DNA from: Lineus longissimus
Lineage: Eukaryota; Nemertea; Pilidiophora; Heteronemertea; Lineidae
Direction: 5' to 3'
Length of the DNA stretch: 64,000 nt
NCBI RefSeq assembly: GCF_910592395.1
Contig: NC_088314.1
Coordinates: forward strand, 9,736,001-9,800,000
Positions within the stretch are counted from its first letter, which is position 1. Every line of letters begins with the position of its first letter. This document shows positions 58,476 through 64,000 of the stretch, piece by piece. The position numbers were made by a program, and so were the translations under genes. The notes beneath the pieces are model-generated. The model was not told the origin of the DNA. It did not search any database and saw only the letters and a list, made by a program, of their open reading frames with translations.

Positions 58476-58892
58476 TTCTCAAAAACAACTAAGGTACCTT
58501 TATATGGGCAAATCTGGGTCCAGCTTGAATGTGCAAGAATACTTGACCATGATGAAACACAACTCGATGTAGTACAACTTACATCGTTAACAAAGGTGGG
58601 GGATGCTGTTATTTTCCGTGACAATTTAACATTGGTTCGGTGGAGATCGGTGATTGGACATGAATTACAGTTAATAGATAGACTATTGAAAATGAAGAAG
58701 AACTTACTGTCAGGTGCAGATTTGATGAAAATCAAAAGTCTAAAATTAGAGTTTCATTTTTCGATGATACTGTTCGCATTGATATTTATTGTGCATTTAA
58801 TCATGGCTATCATTAGCCTTATATTTATTTTTGTAAGGCATTGTGTCTTAATGATCGGGCTGGATATGAATAGGAACAGTAAAAAACATTAA
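58476..58892 (+). CDS. candidate terminal exon of a membrane protein
   Basis: 138 codons open to a TAA at 58890-58892. It reads GQIWVQLECARILDHDETQL, KVGDAVIFRDNLTLVRWRSV, then a hydrophobic segment FSMILFALIFIVHLIMAIIS and a basic end. Low stop density in an AT-rich region supports coding. A clear acceptor was not found, and the family is not recognised. A membrane anchor near the C terminus is the only firm property. Confidence 0.35.
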   Translation, partial: FSKTTKVPLYGQIWVQLECARILDHDETQLDVVQLTSLTKVGDAVIFRDNLTLVRWRSVIGHELQLIDRLLKMKKNLLSGADLMKIKSLKLEFHFSMILFALIFIVHLIMAIISLIFIFVRHCVLMIGLDMNRNSKKH

Positions 58893-60270
58893 CGGTATCG
58901 TAATTCCCCAGTCATGACAGTCAAAGGGCAAGGCGGGCGTCAGCTACAAAAAAAAACATTTAAAATTTCGTAAAATCCCAACGTATGCACGCCAATGCAA
59001 TGCATTGCATACATAACATGACAGAAGGACAAGGACACGCACCATCGTTACCAAAGAAGTGAATCTTGTAGCAATCTCCACATACGTTCCCCCCACTTAA
59101 TCCACGCTCAACCTCATTTGTCAATTAATCAGATTTACTTGCCCAATATGACACGCAACTACAGATAACACTGACACCCTATTGATTAATTCTCTAATAT
59201 GTTGCCCTATGTCATAACTAAATCCGTGGATAAGATGGGGATAAGAAATGTATCTGGCGCTCAGCTGCTTTGGTCGGCTCCTAGTTACTATAATTTATTA
59301 TACTCAAGTGTGACAGGGATATCATACGAATCAGTTGTAGTAGTCCGGGCAAATATGAGTTTGGCCAAATAGATTTCCCGAAAGTGCGTGATGTCAGGAA
59401 GTCCTCTCAAAAGCAAAATGACAACAGTTTCAGAATGCGCATTTAAAAAAATAATCATAGGCCTGTATATCAAAGGAAATGCTGTGATCTCCTCTGTTTA
59501 TTGGGACTCACCTCGTTCGTTTGAAAATGCAGATCCCAAAAACCTTAACTAAAAACATACAAAATCACTAAAACCGCGAACACTTTTAATATCCATGTGG
59601 TATAACCAAAAATACCTATTTTCTCGTGAAAGACAGCTATGCTCTCGAGAAATAGTGTGATAAAGATGTAGTTTAGTCCGTTCATTTTCAGCATTGTCAT
59701 GGTATCTGGACCAAAAGGCGTCACATACAATTCAGACAAACATCTTTCTCGCCAACAATAACTTTTGGGAAAGCCCCATGTAGGATATTTGGTTGCATGT
59801 AAATAATGCCATTTTGTTTTGAACACGAGGCCAATATCATAAACTATCACGACATTATGTAATTTACAGTACCTGCAATTATGGTGAATTATTACTTAAT
59901 TAATAACCTCGGTAATCGAAAAGGAAATTAATAATTCCACGAGTCAGGTTACCTGCCAATTATTCAAGTTACGCTGCATCACAAAAAGCTAGAGTGGCAA
60001 AAATACATCCATTATATAACGAATATTGAAAGTCTTACAAACAGCTCATAGACAATATGAAACGTTTATCTGGATATAATATTCATCTTTTCATTTACTA
60101 CTTTAGTTTATAACTACAAGAACCGACACTGACATTGTCAAATTTCGTTGAAAAAGTATCGAAATGTCCAGTTATGATTGTGTGCAGACTATCGTTCACT
60201 AAAGGCAGAGTCTACGTGTGCAATGTATGTGGACCAAGTGTATGACATTGCCAGAGTACATGATTGTATG
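58893..60270. other. no gene assignable
   Basis: The minus frame 59545-59850 (101 codons) ends in two hydrophobic stretches and could be part of a membrane protein; no splice sites or homology recognised. Confidence 0.35.
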
Positions 60271-60273
60271 GGA

Positions 60274-60420
60274 GCATACCTATGTTCCCCGGTATACCTA
60301 TGTTCGCCGAAGAGGAACCTATGTTCCCCGAAGAGGTACCTATGTTCCCCGATGAGGTACCTATGTTCCCCGGTACCTATGTTCCCCAGGTACCTATGTT
60401 CCCAGTACCTATGTCCGCAA
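60274..60420. repeat. minisatellite, CCTATGTTCCCC units
   Basis: Eight units of 15-21 bp. Plus strand reads PMFPEEVPMFPDEVPMFPG; minus strand reads repeated GEHRYLF. An inverted fragment lies at 60650-60686 (GGGGGAACATAGGTACCGGG). Confidence 0.85.
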
Positions 60421-60686
60421 AGAAAAGTGTGCTTTTTGTGACACGGTTTGTGTCCACAAATTCCTGGAAAGACCTCACAGAATGAAGTCACTGAATTCAA
60501 GGAAATTGCAATTCCCAGAAATTCCCCAAAAAGCAGAGTTTCAGTATTTTTTTTGTTTAGCATAGATTCATTGTTTCGTGACTTAAAGGCCAAGGTGCAC
60601 GCACCTTTGCTTTAAATTGGTACATACACTGTATCATAAAAACTATATGGGGGAACATAGGTACCGGGGAACATAGGGATGACCCC

Positions 60687-61572
60687 GATTGTATATCTGT
60701 ATAGTTGACAAGAACTAAAGTCATTGAGATCATGACATGTTCAGAGTACTCGAGACCTCAAGAGAGACGCTCTTCCAATCTCCTTCCTTAGTTGGCTTTT
60801 CTATAATGCATTAACTCAAGTCTCTCTCTTTCAGTATCTAGCAAAAGAGGCTCTTATAGTTGCTATTGCCGGTGACTTCTGCTGGATCTTATGTCTGTGA
60901 TCTTACCAGATTACAAGGAGAATACGTCACTTCGGAGTTCTTGAATACTCGAAGTAATGTGATATTTTGATTATTGATACGTGCATAATGTACATGAAGA
61001 ACTCAAAAAATGACGCACTTCCACTTTCCTCCCGATCGGTCTTTATAGGATTATTCACGCTTTCTCCACTTAAACAAGTGCTTCCAATGAAGGATACAAC
61101 ATACTATGCGATCCATAAAATGTAGGTTGTGCGCCGAGGTAATCGGGAGTTTAGGCATTTACGAAAAAAGTGAGGATACTATAGTTACAAATTTCAGTTC
61201 TTTTACCAGAAATGTCTTCCTTTAAGACAAATGATACGTGTGTGGAAAGAACCAGCACTGTTGCTCGATTAACTTGCCGTCGATCGATGAGCCCTCCCTA
61301 ACACAAGACAAATATCGTCTTCACCCACCTGATGGGATGAGTGGACCTCTCGTATTACAATCAGATCAGAGCTAGCACGGGGGTGTCATATCGTGTTTTA
61401 GTAATATTGAATATCTGTAGGTTACAACCCAACAAAAATACGCCACGGACATGATACCACGCTTCAAAAAAATCACGTAGTACTTTTGATTCTTGATGTT
61501 TATTGAAATTGTCCTTACCATTCAGATGATATAAATAAGACACGATCTATTGTGTAGCAATCGCTTGATAGA
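60687..61572. other. no gene seen
   Basis: A minus frame at 61361-61543 is open but unsupported. Confidence 0.45.
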
Positions 61573-61848
61573 CATATCGTCCTCGTGCTCGGTATCGGGT
61601 GCCATTTTGTAGAGGCCTCTTGGGGTGCCATATATTGCAAGTATTGTAATTGGCTATTTATACTCCATGAACAGTGTTATTTAAGTGTTATTGTATGCGC
61701 TTTGCAGATTGTGCATGACAAGTCACAATAAAGGCGGGACCAAGGCCTACTTAGTCCTACTGGTACCCTTTTGTGGACCTCCAAAATGTATGGTCCTCCT
61801 ATAGAACAGAATGGATAGGCTACCGGTATTCACGAGGACATCCCGTAT
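61573..61848 (-). mobile_element. MITE family M, copy 4, internally deleted
   Basis: 276 bp. Lacks the block between TTATTGTATGC and GCTTTGCAGATTGTGC that the other copies have. The ends are otherwise intact, and the outer left end is diverged. Confidence 0.85.
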
Positions 61849-64000
61849 TCACGAATAACAGGTACATGCACATTTGTCCAAGGACACATCTCTTCAGTTC
61901 AGCCAATTATCAAATCCCCGCCTAGAACTGTTATTTTTCCATAATAGGTCAAAATGATATCGATGTCATCCCTGGATGACATTGAAGGGCAGGACTTGAT
62001 ATTTACGCGCAATAAGATCCTAATGGCTGAAAAAACTTGGGAAGTCAGACAAAAGTACTGGAAATCATATACACTCGGCCAGGATACTATTCAGGGAATT
62101 TACCCTTCGAGGGACTCGACGATTAAAAAACAAAGGCAATCTACAATATTTTGGATGTGTAATAAAAATAAATTTGCCTAGCCAAAGAAATCAGTTATGA
62201 ATGGATTATTTCTAATTTCCTATAGCCTCTGGCCATTTTGCAAATGAAGAATATCACCGCATTCGAGGAAGTGAGAACTGAGCGAAAGCTTCCTTATTAC
62301 CTGGAGGTTTCCGCCTAGAAATGAGATATAGGCGGTTCGATCAGTTTTTCGATTCATACAATTCAAGAATCACAGGGCGCCTTTTTACGCCAGAGTTACA
62401 TGTAACTCAGAAATCGTACGTTTTTCAAAAACAAATCGATTATAGGATGGAAAATATTAATTAAATCTGTCGTAAATATATTCTTTGTATACATGTAGCT
62501 ATCTAAAGTCATAATTATGCTGTCAATGTGTTCTTATAGCATAAGACGAAAACAATCAAGAAGGGCGAGAAGGACGCGCTTTTGATATCTTGGATGTGAC
62601 CGAATATCCATATGTTATCGGTTGTAGTCACCATAACACCTGAACACTGTTGGATTATTTTCTTAAAGCATTCATGGAGAAACCAGTCTGAAGAAACCAC
62701 TCCGAAGTTTGATAAGCCCGTAGCAGTTAAACTGTCTTTTGTAAGCGTTGTCGTAGAGTCGGTCAAATTTAAAATCACGTTAAGCGGGGAACTAATTGTA
62801 GTTGGTTGACTGTTGTCGGTATGTAACATACAGGTATAGGCTGCAAATATCTATTCTAAGCCCATTCAGAAATAGCAGCATTTTTGGCAAATGATAGAGA
62901 ACGAATTATCTTTTTAATCTGACGTGATACAAACTTAAAGAAGAACAAAAAATGTTGTACAGCGCCTTTCTGTGTGGAAATACTTTGTCTAATGACTGAT
63001 GTTTTGTCCATGCTCCTAAGACAAGATGGCATAATTGCACATCCGCCTGTGGAATCATAACAACTTCTTACAATACAACACTAACAACGCTTTATCCCTT
63101 TGTAATCTGTATAAGGCAAATACACGAATTCACCATAAATGTGCCTTCATTGCTTTCATCTGTTCGCAGTTATGGAAAACCACTTCGTTTCCTTTACTTG
63201 CCTTTAACGGTATGCATCTGAATAAACACGCAATCGTATCAACTACCATGACGACGCTTTTAGTTGATTAAGTGTGACAATCTATCGTTCCGATACAGGA
63301 TAGGTGGGTTACCTTTCTATAAAACATCTTTCTTGCTAGAATCTTCCCGTTCCAATTTCTCCGACGTATTGGAGACCCAAGGCAATGTAGGTTGGGCTAA
63401 AGTAATCCCATTTAGGCCAACCGTGTGTTTGTCACAGAACAATGCATGTTCTTCTTACATGATAAACAAGTTTTCTTTCCAATCTCGTCAAAGCAAAGCT
63501 TTAGCAGATACTAAAGTTGGACATTTAAACGAATAGCATTCACCTTAGGCAATAACTAAAAGCGATGTCTAAGGTATAGCAGAGGAAATCCCTGACAATA
63601 GGGATCTCATTCTGTCTGCTTTGTTTGAATTTTTTATGATTAATTTAAACTCTGCATCCAGGAAAGGAACCGTTGATACACAGTTAGTAAAGTTAACGAG
63701 GTTTTGATTAATTTTGTTAAAAGAGATATTCTTGGTAACCATAATTAGAGGTTGTCCCAGTTTACATCGTCATGAAGTTGCCTCGCCTTTTTTAACTGTC
63801 CTTCAACAGAAAAGGAATACTTCGATAATGGTGAAGCCTAGCGCAACATCATGTTAACATAATGGTGATACTAAGACAATTACACGCTGAATTTCGCTTG
63901 CACATTTTGCGTAACGATCTCAGAATTGGCATAACCCATTGTGAGTGTGTTTTTGTCAGAATGGTAACTATTACGGTTATAGCGATTTCAAAGAATAAAC
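61849..64000. other. several coding-like frames, no assignable gene
   Basis: Plus 61954-62181 (EKTWEVRQKYWKSYTLGQDT), minus 62515-62829 and plus 63264-63536 are open without a consistent splice chain. A possible exon end at 63209 (TTAACG|GTATGC) also exists. These may be exons of one gene extending beyond the window or chance frames. Confidence 0.25.

Noticed and set aside
60189-60593. 134-codon minus ORF with GEHRYLF repeats
   Set aside because: The minisatellite is open on both strands; no splice or start support.

Overview
This window is intron-rich, AT-leaning animal DNA. It has long intergenic spacers, many short inverted-repeat transposons, tRNA-derived SINEs, degenerate LINE fragments, minisatellites and G/C homopolymer runs. 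No bacterial gene structure is visible. The SINE with a Deu-like core, the repeat load and an orthologue of vertebrate CPED1 fit a marine invertebrate, possibly a non-vertebrate deuterostome. I cannot name the species, and a lophotrochozoan is not excluded.

The best-supported gene is on the minus strand: the 3' part of a CPED1-like gene (cadherin-like and PC-esterase domain protein). Seven exons lie between 25913 and 40488. Their GT/AG boundaries and phases join into one 451-residue open frame that runs from the cadherin-like region through the GDST esterase motif to the natural stop. The 5' part of the gene was not found. Its introns carry a 719-bp Harbinger-like element, a hairpin MITE, a 5.3-kb inverted duplication (30510-35768) around a four-unit tandem array with pol III promoter-like boxes, and a minisatellite (40489-41188). 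Every minisatellite unit copies the 3' splice site of the adjacent exon.

The second gene is on the plus strand (21649-23783), downstream of CPED1 and convergent with it. Exon 1 encodes a signal peptide. Exon 2 encodes a propeptide ending in KKR. Two alternative terminal exons, both in the same phase, encode different cysteine-containing mature peptides. I do not recognise the family.

Region by region: 1-2.4 kb has a possible TATA promoter with a non-coding first exon, and degenerate repeats. 2.4-5.4 kb has a decayed retropepsin-like fragment, a 181-bp MITE and a candidate terminal exon. 5.7-10.6 kb is satellite-like repeat (328-bp and 145-bp periods) enclosing a foldback transposon. 10.6-18.2 kb has LINE relics and little else. 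18.2-20.6 kb has a second foldback transposon carrying a signal-peptide ORF, with an empty-site copy of its target next to it. 21.6-41 kb holds the two genes described above. 41-64 kb has SINEs, MITE copies, CRE-bearing direct repeats, a duplicated exon-like segment, a signal-peptide-like exon and an ORF ending in a membrane segment, none assignable to a known gene.

No operons, CRISPR arrays, rRNA or intact tRNA genes were seen. Most ORFs of 60-110 codons in the window look like chance or repeat-derived frames.
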